Positions 1-8,527 of a stretch of DNA of 64,000 nt are shown in pieces. The DNA comes from Spiribacter sp. 1M189. GTDB taxonomy: Bacteria > Pseudomonadota > Gammaproteobacteria > Nitrococcales > Nitrococcaceae. The DNA is taken from positions 434,001 to 498,000 of the forward strand of contig NZ_JBAKFF010000001.1 of NCBI RefSeq assembly GCF_040838345.1, written 5' to 3'. The first letter of the stretch is position 1. Each line of letters starts with the position of its first letter. A program made the position numbers and the translations under genes. The notes beneath the pieces are model-generated. The model ran no database searches. It was not told where the DNA came from and saw nothing but the letters and a program-made list of their open reading frames with translations.

Positions 1-1
1 G

Positions 2-325
2 GTGGGCGTCGGCATCTCGCTGCTCGTGGCGGCGCTGTGGATGCTGCGTACGCCCCGGGGCGTGGCACTCTCCTGGTGGATGGCGCCACTGGCGCTTCTG
101 GCCGCCTGGTCGTTCCGTTGGGCGGTCCTGATGGATGTGCAGACGGTGCCCAAATATGGCGCCGGGCTCTATCCCTACCACTTGCCGTTGGGCAGCGATG
201 GGCTGCTCGGCATTCTGGGCATCTTTGGTCTCTGGCTGGCGGTGATGATGGTCCTCCCCGGCATCATCGCCGGCCGTGAGGCCGCCAACGAATCAATGAA
301 AATGAGCGAGGTGGCTCATGGATAA
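2..325 (+). CDS. NrfD-family membrane subunit, TtrC-like (C-terminal part)
   Basis: The reading frame is open at the left edge, so only the last 107 residues are visible. It shows about three hydrophobic membrane segments and the conserved YGAGLYPY stretch near residue 52 typical of the last helices of NrfD/PsrC-type quinol-oxidising subunits. These proteins anchor periplasmic molybdopterin oxidoreductases and pass quinol electrons to an iron-sulfur subunit. The stop codon overlaps the start of the molybdoenzyme gene by 8 bases, so the two are translationally coupled. The order (membrane subunit, then catalytic subunit) matches ttrBCA of Salmonella, where TtrC is the NrfD-like subunit. The family is clear; the TtrC assignment is inferred from the neighbour. 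Confidence 0.75.
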   Translation: MGVGISLLVAALWMLRTPRGVALSWWMAPLALLAAWSFRWAVLMDVQTVPKYGAGLYPYHLPLGSDGLLGILGIFGLWLAVMMVLPGIIAGREAANESMKMSEVAHG

Positions 326-3300
326 CAAGCGCCGCAACCTTCTCAAGGGCAGTGCGGCCCTGGGTGGCCTGGGCGTGTTCGGCGCGGGCTATGTGGATCC
401 GGTCAAGAAGGCAGCCCAGGGGCTGCTCAGTGGCAGTGCCGGTGAACCGACCACGGACCGCATTACCGGCAACGCCCTGCCACCGGAATTCCGCATCGAC
501 GCCGAGACCGGCGAGCTCACGCCGGCCGACGGTCAGGTGGTGAGCCTGACCCAGTGCCTCGGCTGCTGGACGCAGTGCGGCATCCGCGCCCGCGTCGACA
601 CCGTCAATAACCGTGTGCTGCGGATCGCCGGCAATCCCTATCATCCGCTCTCCCATGAAAAGCCGCAGGTCTACGATGCCTCGGTGCGGGAGGCCTATAC
701 CGGTCTTGGTGGCGATCGCGGCATCGAGGGGCGCTCGGCGGCCTGTGCCCGGGGCGCAGCCATGCTCGAGCTGCTGGATAACCCCCAGCGCATCACCCGG
801 CCGATGAAGCGGGTCGGGCCGCGTGGCAGCGGGCAGTGGCAGACGATCAGCTTCGAGCAGCTCATCGAGGAGGTCACCGAGGGCGGTGACCTGTTCGGTG
901 AGGGGAGTGTGGATGGCCTGCGCGCCATCCACGATAACGACACGCTGATGGACCCGGAGAATCCGGAGTACGGGCCGGTGGCCAACCGGCTGCTGGTCAC
1001 CGATGCCGGCCCGGATGGACGCCGGGCCATCGTCAAGCGCTTTACCTTCAACGCGTTCGGGACGCGCAACTTCGGTCATCACGGCTCCTATTGCGGGCTT
1101 GGCTACCGGGTTGGGTCCGGAGCGCTGTTCGATGACATGAAGGGCTTCACCCACGCCAAGCCGGACTGGGATCACGCCCGTTTCATTATCTTCATGGGGA
1201 CGGCACCCGCGCATGCCGGCAACCCCTACAAACAGCAGGGCCGTCAGCTCGCCAGCGCCCGCACCGACCGGCGCTTTGAGTACGTCGTGGTGGCGCCCTC
1301 GCTGCCCAACTCCTCGAGTCTGGCGACCCGGGGCAATAATAACTGGGTCCCGATCCGTCCGGCGGGGGATTCGGCAATGGCCATGGCCATGATCCGCTGG
1401 ATCATCGATAACGAGCGATACGATCGCAATTACCTCATCCAGCCTGGCCCGGCGGCCCAGGAGGCCGCGGGCGAGCCGAGCTGGAGCAATGCCACCCACC
1501 TGGTGGTGAGCAGCGAAGATCATGCGCTGACTGGCCGTATCCTGCGCGGTCGTGATCTGGGCTGGACCGACAACGCCGATGACTCGGTGGTCGTCGATGC
1601 CGATAGCGGCGAATGGATGGCACACACAATGCCGCGGCCGGCGGAGCTGTTCGTCACGCGGGAGGTTGTCCTCGCCGATGGATCCAACGTGACGGTGAAG
1701 TCCGCCATGCAGCGGCTGGCTGACGAGGCACGGCGACTGACGCTGTCCGAGTACAGCGCCGAGTGCGATATCCCGGAGGCCACCATCGAGGCCCTGGCGC
1801 GCAAGTTCACCAGTTACGGCAAGCAGGCGGTGATCAACACCCACGGCGGCGTAATGAACGGCAGTGCGTTCTACACCTCGTATTCCATCGTCATGCTCAA
1901 TGCCATGGTGGGTAACCTGAATGCCCCGGGCGGGACCTTCGTCAAGGGCAAGCCCTATACCAACACAGGCGCCGGCGAGCGCTACGACATGGCCAACTTC
2001 CCCGGCAAGATCGGCCCCCAGGGAATCTTCCTGTCGCGCAGCCGGACCACCTACGAGGCGAGCAGCGAGTTCCGACGCAAGGTCGAGTCGGGGCGCAATC
2101 CCTATCCGGCCAAGGCGCCGTGGTACCCGGTCTCCCCGCCGCTTTTCACCGAGCATCTCTGCTCGGCCCTGGAAGGCTACCCCTATCAGGCCAAGATCTG
2201 GATCAACCACATGGGTAACCCGATCTATGGCCAGGCCGGGCTGCGCGAGGCGATCGATCAGCGCCTCAAGGATCCAAGCCGGATTGGGCTCATTATCGGT
2301 ATCGAGCCGTTCATCAACGAGACCAATGCCTATGCGGACTACCTGGTTCCGGATCTTGTGACCTACGAAGGGTGGGGTTTCTCCAAGGCCTGGGCCGGCG
2401 TCAAACAGCGCATGACCAGTGCCCGCTGGCCCATCGTCGAGCCCCGGGTCGAGGAGACCGCCGACGGCGAACCGATCAGCATGGAGGCGTTCCTGATTGC
2501 GGTTTCCAAGCGCCTTGGGCTGCCGGGGTTCGGGGACAACGCGATTCCTGATGCCGATGGCAATCTGCACCCGCTCAACACGGCGGCTGACTGGTACCTG
2601 CGCGGGGCAGCGAATGTGGCCTGGGACGGTGGTCCAGTGCCGGAGGCTGCCGAGGACGACATGCGGCTGACCGGCGTCGATCGGATTGCACCGGTGTTGC
2701 AGGCGCATCTCAAGCCTGAGGAATGGCGTCGGGCGGCTTATGTTTTCTGCCGCGGCGGCCGTTTTGGTGAGGCACCCGAGAAGGATGCCGGTCCGGTGAC
2801 ACACTGGCAGCGGCCGGCGACGATCTGGAACGAAAAGGTGGGCAGTAACCGCCATTCGCTGACGGGCGAGTACTTTACCGGCTGTCCTACCTGGCATCCG
2901 CCGCGTTTTGCCGATGGCTCACGAGTGGAGCGGCACTATCCGGTGGACCAGTGGCCGCTACGCCTTACTTCATACAAGTCGCATCTGCAGAGCCCGCATT
3001 CCATTGCGGCATCGAGGCTGCGGCAGATTCACCCGTATAACCCGGTGGGGATCAATACCCGCGACGCAGAGGCGGCCGGGATTCAGACCGGTGATCGGGT
3101 TCGTCTGGTTACGCCAGGTGGCTCGGTGGAGGGGGTTGCGTTGCTTCGCGATGGCGTCAAACGGGGGGCGGTGGCCATTGAGCATGGTTATGGCCACCGC
3201 GAGCTTGGCGCTCGAACCCATACGGTTGATGGCACGCCGCTCCCTGGCGATGAGGCCATCGGTGCCGGAGTCAACCTCAACGATCTGGGGCTGGTCGACC

Positions 3301-3392
3301 CCACCCATAGCTCGGGCAACGCCTGGGTGGACTGGGTGACCGGTGCCTCAGTCCGCCAGGCGCTGCCGGCGCGCATCGAGAAAGTCGGCTGA
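318..3392 (+). CDS. ttrA: Tetrathionate reductase-like molybdopterin catalytic subunit (TtrA-like)
   Basis: This 1024-residue molybdopterin oxidoreductase has the size of Salmonella TtrA (about 1020). The N-terminus KRRNLLKG followed by a hydrophobic stretch is a twin-arginine signal, so the folded enzyme is exported to the periplasm. Cysteines near residues 80, 83, 87 and 143 (CX2CX3C, then GRSAAC) would hold the proximal [4Fe-4S] cluster. A C-terminal molydopterin-dinucleotide-binding domain follows (LTSYKSHLQSPHSIAASRL region near residue 880). It is expected to reduce tetrathionate or a related sulfur oxyanion with electrons from the NrfD-like subunit encoded just upstream. Arsenate or selenate reductases are distant relatives, so the substrate is inferred from length, gene order and overall similarity. 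No TtrB iron-sulfur gene is visible; it should lie left of the window. Confidence 0.75.
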   Translation: MDNKRRNLLKGSAALGGLGVFGAGYVDPVKKAAQGLLSGSAGEPTTDRITGNALPPEFRIDAETGELTPADGQVVSLTQCLGCWTQCGIRARVDTVNNRVLRIAGNPYHPLSHEKPQVYDASVREAYTGLGGDRGIEGRSAACARGAAMLELLDNPQRITRPMKRVGPRGSGQWQTISFEQLIEEVTEGGDLFGEGSVDGLRAIHDNDTLMDPENPEYGPVANRLLVTDAGPDGRRAIVKRFTFNAFGTRNFGHHGSYCGLGYRVGSGALFDDMKGFTHAKPDWDHARFIIFMGTAPAHAGNPYKQQGRQLASARTDRRFEYVVVAPSLPNSSSLATRGNNNWVPIRPAGDSAMAMAMIRWIIDNERYDRNYLIQPGPAAQEAAGEPSWSNATHLVVSSEDHALTGRILRGRDLGWTDNADDSVVVDADSGEWMAHTMPRPAELFVTREVVLADGSNVTVKSAMQRLADEARRLTLSEYSAECDIPEATIEALARKFTSYGKQAVINTHGGVMNGSAFYTSYSIVMLNAMVGNLNAPGGTFVKGKPYTNTGAGERYDMANFPGKIGPQGIFLSRSRTTYEASSEFRRKVESGRNPYPAKAPWYPVSPPLFTEHLCSALEGYPYQAKIWINHMGNPIYGQAGLREAIDQRLKDPSRIGLIIGIEPFINETNAYADYLVPDLVTYEGWGFSKAWAGVKQRMTSARWPIVEPRVEETADGEPISMEAFLIAVSKRLGLPGFGDNAIPDADGNLHPLNTAADWYLRGAANVAWDGGPVPEAAEDDMRLTGVDRIAPVLQAHLKPEEWRRAAYVFCRGGRFGEAPEKDAGPVTHWQRPATIWNEKVGSNRHSLTGEYFTGCPTWHPPRFADGSRVERHYPVDQWPLRLTSYKSHLQSPHSIAASRLRQIHPYNPVGINTRDAEAAGIQTGDRVRLVTPGGSVEGVALLRDGVKRGAVAIEHGYGHRELGARTHTVDGTPLPGDEAIGAGVNLNDLGLVDPTHSSGNAWVDWVTGASVRQALPARIEKVG

Positions 3393-3411
3393 CGGCCTGC
3401 GTTCCTCCAGG

Positions 3412-4452
3412 TCATGGGCAGGGATTGGGTGCCTCGGCGTGAATCGCCTCGATCGCGTCGAGCACCTCGTCACTCAGCGCCAGGTCGGCACTATCAATAT
3501 CGCTTTGCAGCTGCGCCATCGTGGTGGCACCGATGATGTTGCTGGTGACGAAGGGTCGTGACGTGACCCAGGCCAGTGCCATCTGCGCCGGATCCAACCC
3601 GTGCGCCCGGGCCAGATTGACGTAGGCCTCAGTGGCTCGGATGCCCGGATCCTTGGTGTAGCGGGTGAAGCGGTCAAATAGCGTCAGTCGGGCGTTTTCC
3701 GGCCGCTCGCCGCCAAGATACTTGCCGCTCAGCACGCCGAAGGCGAGCGGCGAATAGGGGAGCAGGCCAACCTGCTCGCGGTGGGAGACCTCCGCCAGGC
3801 CCACCTCGTAGCTGCGATTGAGCAGGTTGTAGGGGTTCTGGACACTGACCATGCGCGGCAGGCCGTGACGTTCGGCCAGCTCGAGGAATTTCATCGTGCC
3901 CCAGGCGGATTCGTTGGACAGGCCCACGTAGCGGATCTTGCCGGCGTCGACCATCTTCTGGAGCGACTCCAGCACCGCCAGCATCTCGGGGACAGGATCC
4001 GCCTCGTCGGGGTCCGGCGTAAAGCCGAGTTTGCCGAAGAAGTTGCTGTTCCGGGCCGGCCAGTGGAGCTGGTAGAGATCGATGACGTCGGTCTGCAGGC
4101 GCTGCAGCGACTCGTCCACCGCGGTCTCGATGTTGGCGAGGCTGTAGTCACCCTTGCCGTCGCGTACCGTGCCGAGACCGGGGCCGGCGATTTTGGTGGC
4201 GATGATGAGATCGTCACGCTTGCCGCGCGCCGTGAGCCAGTTGCCGATCATGGTCTCGGTGGCGCCCTGGGTGTCCTTCTCCGGGGGTACCGGATACATC
4301 TCCGCGGTGTCGATGAAGTTGATGCCGCGCTCCACGGCCAGGTCGAGCTGCGCGGAGGCCTCCTCCTGGGTGTTCTGTTTGCCATAGGTCATTGTGCCCA
4401 GGCACAGGGCGCTGACCTCGAGGTCGGTATTGCCAAGCTTGCGGTATTCCAA
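3412..4452 (-). CDS. tas: NADP(H)-dependent aldo/keto reductase, Tas family
   Basis: At 346 residues it has the same length as E. coli Tas and is similar throughout. It is a TIM-barrel oxidoreductase reducing aldehydes or ketones with NADPH in the cytosol. The Asp-Tyr pair of the active site lies in FIDTAEMYPVP near residues 47-53, and the catalytic His in LYQLHWP near residue 126. The start codon is TTG: reading on the minus strand, AGGAG sits seven bases before it and no in-frame ATG is better placed. It converges on ttrA with only 19 bases between the genes. The physiological substrate is unknown. Confidence 0.85.
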   Translation of the reverse strand: MEYRKLGNTDLEVSALCLGTMTYGKQNTQEEASAQLDLAVERGINFIDTAEMYPVPPEKDTQGATETMIGNWLTARGKRDDLIIATKIAGPGLGTVRDGKGDYSLANIETAVDESLQRLQTDVIDLYQLHWPARNSNFFGKLGFTPDPDEADPVPEMLAVLESLQKMVDAGKIRYVGLSNESAWGTMKFLELAERHGLPRMVSVQNPYNLLNRSYEVGLAEVSHREQVGLLPYSPLAFGVLSGKYLGGERPENARLTLFDRFTRYTKDPGIRATEAYVNLARAHGLDPAQMALAWVTSRPFVTSNIIGATTMAQLQSDIDSADLALSDEVLDAIEAIHAEAPNPCP

Positions 4453-4605
4453 GATATCGCTCCTGTCGAATCGTTAATCCCGGATTGAAAAAGGTATCCC
4501 GATAGTGTGAAGCGGGGTGGCGGCTCGTGCCAGTCCGGCCCCGAAGTGTCGAAACCGGTCAGGACGTTCGTTAGACTGCCGCCTCATTCGAACCGGTTTA
4601 TACCA

Positions 4606-5514
4606 ATGCGCATTTTCAGCCGTTTTGCCTGTGCCACGGTGCTCGGGCTGGGGGTGGGTTTCGCCCAGGCTCAGTCGCCGGTGGTGGTTTCCTCGAAGAT
4701 CGACACCGAGGGCTCGGTGCTGGGCCAGCTCGTCATCCAGACCCTGGAGGCCAACGGCATCCCCACGGAGAACCGTCTGCAGCTCGGCGGTACCAGTATC
4801 GTGCGCGAGGCCATCAAGGCCGGCGAGATCGATCTGTACCCGGAGTACACCGGCAACGGCGCGTTCTTCTTCGACCGGGCCGACGAGCCGGGCTGGAACG
4901 ATGCCGAGACCGCCTATCAGACCGTCCGCGAACTCGACCGGGAGGCTAACGACCTGGTCTGGCTGGAGCCCGCTCAGGCCAACAACACCTGGGCGATGAG
5001 CGTGCGCCGTGATCTGGCCGAGTCCGAGGATCTGGAGACCCTCGATGACCTGGCGGCCTATCTGAATGCCGGGGGCGACTTCCGCTTTGCCGCGAGCGCG
5101 GAGTTCGTCGACTCCGAATCGGCGCTGCCGGCCTTCCAGTCGGCCTATGGCTTCGAGCTTACCTCCGATCAGCTGCTCACGCTCTCCGGGGGCGATACGG
5201 CGGCCACCATGCGCGCCGCGGCGCAGCCGGACAACAACGTCAACGGCGCCATGACCTATGGCACCGATGGCGGCGTCAATGCCCTGGGTCTGGTGGTGCT
5301 CGAGGATACGCGGGGTGTCCAGCCGGTCTATCAGCCGACGCCGGTGGTCCGGGCGGCGGTGCTGGATGCCTATCCGGAGATCGCCGATGTCCTCGACCCA
5401 CTGTTTGCCGGGCTTGATCTGGAAACGCTCCAGGCGTTGAACGCCCGGGTGGCCGTCGAGGGCCAACCGGCACGGAACGTGGCTGCCGACTATCTCGAGC
5501 AGCTGAACGACTGA
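4606..5514 (+). CDS. osmF: Periplasmic glycine betaine/quaternary amine-binding protein (OsmF/YehZ)
   Basis: This is the substrate-binding subunit of a YehZYXW-type ABC importer for betaine-like osmolytes. The start at 4606 gives 302 residues with a classical signal peptide ending at AQAQ (about residue 23); a longer in-frame start at 4507 would put 33 charged residues before the signal and is rejected. The mature part is an OpuAC-type bilobed domain (SSKIDTEGSVLGQLV, TSIVREAIKAGEIDLYPEYTG). It is the first gene of an operon with permease, ATPase and permease in the same order as E. coli yehZYXW. This system is usually a low-affinity, stress-related importer. The exact ligand cannot be read from the sequence. 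Confidence 0.88.
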   Translation: MRIFSRFACATVLGLGVGFAQAQSPVVVSSKIDTEGSVLGQLVIQTLEANGIPTENRLQLGGTSIVREAIKAGEIDLYPEYTGNGAFFFDRADEPGWNDAETAYQTVRELDREANDLVWLEPAQANNTWAMSVRRDLAESEDLETLDDLAAYLNAGGDFRFAASAEFVDSESALPAFQSAYGFELTSDQLLTLSGGDTAATMRAAAQPDNNVNGAMTYGTDGGVNALGLVVLEDTRGVQPVYQPTPVVRAAVLDAYPEIADVLDPLFAGLDLETLQALNARVAVEGQPARNVAADYLEQLND

Positions 5515-5536
5515 GCACGCCGCGCCCAGCGCTGTC

Positions 5537-6703
5537 ATGACGCGGACCAATCGGGTCAGTCTGTTCCTGGCTCTGCTGGCACTGGCGGGCGCCGTTGGGC
5601 TGGATGGCGTTCGCATCCAGCCCAATCGCATCGTAGCCGGCACCGGGTACAGCGTCCTTGAGGCGCTCGGTGCCAGCGGTCTCATGGCCGTCTGCCTGCC
5701 ACTTGGCCTGATTGCCGGCTTGGCCCTACGCCCCAACCGCGCCCGATCGGCGGCCATGTTGCTGCTGGTCATGGCCTTATTGCTCGCGGTGCCATGGGCG
5801 TTGGGTAGCGCCATCAGCGGGTTGATCGCGCCGGGCCAGACGGCGGCAAGGGCGGCTGTAGCAGGCGGCACCTGGCTTCTCGTCTTCGCCCTGGTGCTGA
5901 TGCTGGTGGACCTGCGCCAGCGCCTGCGCATGGGAGCCGGCGCGAGTGCACTGCTCTGGATCGCTCCACTGGCCTCCCTCGCGATCGCGCTGGCGCGTGG
6001 ATGGCTGGATCAGCTCGCGCTGGTCCGTGAGTACCTCGGCCGGCAGGCCGCGTTCTTCGATGCGGTGGTCGACCATCTCGTCCTGGTGGGAGTGGCTGTT
6101 GGTGCCAGCCTGGTGATCGCCGTGGCGCTTGCGCTGTGGATGCGCCGCGTGCCGCGTGTACGACAGGGGACGCTGGGGGTGCTGAGTTTCATTCAGACGA
6201 TCCCCAGTCTGGCACTTTTCGGTCTGCTGCTGGCACCGCTCGCCTGGCTGGCGGCGCGCTATCCCCTGCTGGGAGCGCTCGGCATACAAGGCATCGGTCT
6301 GGCGCCGGCGTTGCTCGCGCTGGTGGGATACAGCCTCCTGCCCATGACCCGGAATACCTACATTGCCCTCGAGAGTGTTGATGATGCGGTCATCGAATCG
6401 GCCCGCGGCATGGGGATGGGTTCTTTGCAGGTTTTCTTCCAGGTCCGCCTGCCCCTGGCGCTGCCGTTGCTGATCGAGGGCGTGCGCATCACCGCCGTTC
6501 AGGCAATCGGCCTGGCGGCGGTGGCGGCGCTGATCGGCGCCGGCGGCCTCGGGACCTTTATATTCCAGGGGTTGGGCCAGGCGGCGATGAACCTGGTCAT
6601 GCTCGGGGCGCTGCCCATCGTGATCATGGCGATGCTGGTGGACGCCCTGCTCAAGGGGCTGGCGGGCGCACTGCGCCGGGGGGATACCCATGATCGAGCT
6701 TGA
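5537..6703 (+). CDS. yehY: Quaternary amine ABC transporter permease (YehY)
   Basis: This 388-residue inner-membrane permease matches E. coli YehY in length and gene position. The N-terminal third has several hydrophobic helices of its own. The C-terminal half is the BPD_transp_1 domain with the coupling (EAA-like) loop ESARGMGMGSLQVFFQVRLP near residue 290, which contacts the ATPase. It starts 22 bases after osmF and overlaps the ATPase gene by 14 bases, so the operon is tightly coupled. It would form a heterodimeric pore with the second, smaller permease encoded two genes downstream. Confidence 0.88.
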   Translation: MTRTNRVSLFLALLALAGAVGLDGVRIQPNRIVAGTGYSVLEALGASGLMAVCLPLGLIAGLALRPNRARSAAMLLLVMALLLAVPWALGSAISGLIAPGQTAARAAVAGGTWLLVFALVLMLVDLRQRLRMGAGASALLWIAPLASLAIALARGWLDQLALVREYLGRQAAFFDAVVDHLVLVGVAVGASLVIAVALALWMRRVPRVRQGTLGVLSFIQTIPSLALFGLLLAPLAWLAARYPLLGALGIQGIGLAPALLALVGYSLLPMTRNTYIALESVDDAVIESARGMGMGSLQVFFQVRLPLALPLLIEGVRITAVQAIGLAAVAALIGAGGLGTFIFQGLGQAAMNLVMLGALPIVIMAMLVDALLKGLAGALRRGDTHDRA

Positions 6704-7631
6704 TGGCGTCAGCAAGTATTTCGGAGAAGAAGCCGCAGTGGATGGCATTTCACTGACCATCCCCGATGGCAGCCTCTGTGTGCTGGTGGGCACGTCGGGC
6801 TGCGGCAAGTCGACCACGCTGCGCATGATCAATCGCCTGATCGAGCACAGTGCCGGCGAGATCCGCATTGATGGCCACCAGATCCGCCGTTTTAACGAGG
6901 AGACGCTGCGGCGCCGCATCGGTTATGCCATCCAGAACACGGGGCTTTTCCCGCACTGGACGGTGGCCCGCAACATCGGCGTTGTTCCCCGACTCCTGAA
7001 GTGGGACAAGGCGGCGGTCGATCGCCGCGTCGAGGCCCTCATGGCGTTATTGAGCCTCGATATCGACGAGTTCGCTGATAAATACCCGCATCAGCTCTCG
7101 GGCGGACAGGCTCAGCGGGTCGGCGTAGCGAGGGCACTCGCCGCCGATCCGGAAATCCTGCTGATGGACGAGCCTTTCGGCGCGCTCGACCCCATCACGC
7201 GCTCCAGCCTTCAGGCCGAACTCCTGCGGATCCAGTCGCACATCCGCAAAACCATCGTCTTCGTCACCCACGACATGGATGAAGCGCTGCGTCTGGCCGA
7301 CCACATTGTGGTGATGCGGGCCGGCCGGATCATCCAGCAGGGCGCACCGGCGGACATCCTGTCCCACCCCGCGGACGATTTCGTCGAGACGCTGGTGGGT
7401 GGGCGTGACCGCGGCCTGAAGCGCGCTGCGCTGACCCGGGTGGGCGACATGATGGATCCTGCCGGCGATGACGCCCCTGCGGCCGCCGCAACGGTCACGC
7501 CGGAGGACAGCATGCGTCTGGCCGTTTCGCTGATGCTCTGGCACGGGGTGTCGCGGCTGGCGGTGGTGGACGAGGCGGGGCAGCGCGTGGGTACGCTTCC
7601 GCTGTCGCGACTGGTCGACGAAGCCGGATGA
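6690..7631 (+). CDS. yehX: Quaternary amine ABC transporter ATP-binding protein (YehX)
   Basis: This 313-residue ATPase energises the osmolyte importer. Walker A is GTSGCGKST near residue 33, the signature is LSGGQAQRVGVARAL near 135, Walker B is ILLMDEPFGALD near 154, and the switch His is in FVTHDMDEA. The last 60 or so residues (TVTPEDSMRLAVSLML...) resemble a single CBS-type extension, as in glycine betaine ATPases of the ProV/OpuAA class, where this region senses ionic strength. Its stop overlaps the next start by 4 bases (ATGA). Confidence 0.9.
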   Translation: MIELDGVSKYFGEEAAVDGISLTIPDGSLCVLVGTSGCGKSTTLRMINRLIEHSAGEIRIDGHQIRRFNEETLRRRIGYAIQNTGLFPHWTVARNIGVVPRLLKWDKAAVDRRVEALMALLSLDIDEFADKYPHQLSGGQAQRVGVARALAADPEILLMDEPFGALDPITRSSLQAELLRIQSHIRKTIVFVTHDMDEALRLADHIVVMRAGRIIQQGAPADILSHPADDFVETLVGGRDRGLKRAALTRVGDMMDPAGDDAPAAAATVTPEDSMRLAVSLMLWHGVSRLAVVDEAGQRVGTLPLSRLVDEAG

Positions 7632-8332
7632 TCCGCCTCACGCCGCCACTCGCCTGGCTGACACTGTTGCTGGCAGCGGCCTGGCTGATGCCGGCATTGA
7701 AGCCGGTGTTCGAGGCGGTTGCGCCCGATCGCAGTACGGTCATCTATCCGCGTGACACCTTTTTGTCCCTGCTCGGCGAGCATGTAGCGATCGTGGCCGT
7801 GGCCGCGGTGATGGCCATTGTCATCGGTGTGGGTTCGGCTGTGCTGGTAACGCGGCGCTCGGGCGAAGAGTTTCTGCCGCTGGTCAGCCAGCTCGCCTCG
7901 ATCGGTCAGACCTTCCCGCCGGTGGCGGTGCTCGCCTTGTCCGTGCCCGCCCTCGGCTACGGGGCCGAGGCGGTGGTCGTGGCACTCGTGCTCTACGGGC
8001 TGCTGCCCATCGTGCGCAATACGCTGGCCGGACTGCAGAGCGTGGACCGGGGTGTGATCGAGTCGGCCCGTGGCATCGGTCTGAGCCCGCGACAGGTGCT
8101 CTTTCAGGTGGAGCTGCCCATCGCCGCCCCGGCGATCATGGGCGGCATTAGAACGTCGGTGACGATCAACATCGCCACCGCGGCGATTGGGTCGACCATC
8201 GGTGCCAACACCCTCGGGGATCCGATTATCTCCGGCATCGTGAATAACAATATCGCCTTCACGTTGCAGGGCGCAGTGCTGATTGGCCTGCTCGCGGTGA
8301 CCGTCGATAGCGCGTTCAGCCGGATCGCCTAG
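7628..8332 (+). CDS. yehW: Quaternary amine ABC transporter permease (YehW)
   Basis: This 234-residue second permease closes the osmF-yehY-yehX-yehW operon. It is a compact BPD_transp_1 domain of five to six helices with the coupling loop ESARGIGLSPRQVLFQVELP near residue 142, nearly the same as that of the larger permease upstream. It starts on the ATGA overlapping the ATPase stop. The length is close to E. coli YehW (243). No clear terminator follows. The 195 bases up to the TRAP operon hold small G/C hairpins (for example GCGCC-GAAC-GGCGC near 8490) but nothing I can name. Confidence 0.87.
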   Translation: MIRLTPPLAWLTLLLAAAWLMPALKPVFEAVAPDRSTVIYPRDTFLSLLGEHVAIVAVAAVMAIVIGVGSAVLVTRRSGEEFLPLVSQLASIGQTFPPVAVLALSVPALGYGAEAVVVALVLYGLLPIVRNTLAGLQSVDRGVIESARGIGLSPRQVLFQVELPIAAPAIMGGIRTSVTINIATAAIGSTIGANTLGDPIISGIVNNNIAFTLQGAVLIGLLAVTVDSAFSRIA

Positions 8333-8527
8333 TGGCGACGAGGCGCTCTTGCCCGCGATCGCATTTGGTCGTCATGGAAACAAAGGGTTTAATCCCGTGG
8401 AACAGGTGTGATACACCTTGCCCGCGGACTCGCAGAAAACTGACGCCGCGCGGGAAACCTTCCCGAGTGACGGGTCTGACAAGGGCGCCGAACGGCGCAG
8501 ACGTCGAAAATTTGGAGGAGAGAAGCG

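Noticed and set aside
264-2897. 877-codon open frame on the minus strand opposite ttrA
   Set aside because: It is a shadow of high-GC codon bias in ttrA: low-complexity, His/Arg-rich translation without any recognisable domain, fully covered by a clear molybdoenzyme gene.
4507-4605. 33-residue N-terminal extension of OsmF
   Set aside because: It would place charged sequence before a perfect signal peptide.
8333-8527. Riboswitch in front of the TRAP operon
   Set aside because: Several small G/C hairpins are present, but I could not match any known aptamer core, so I make no claim.
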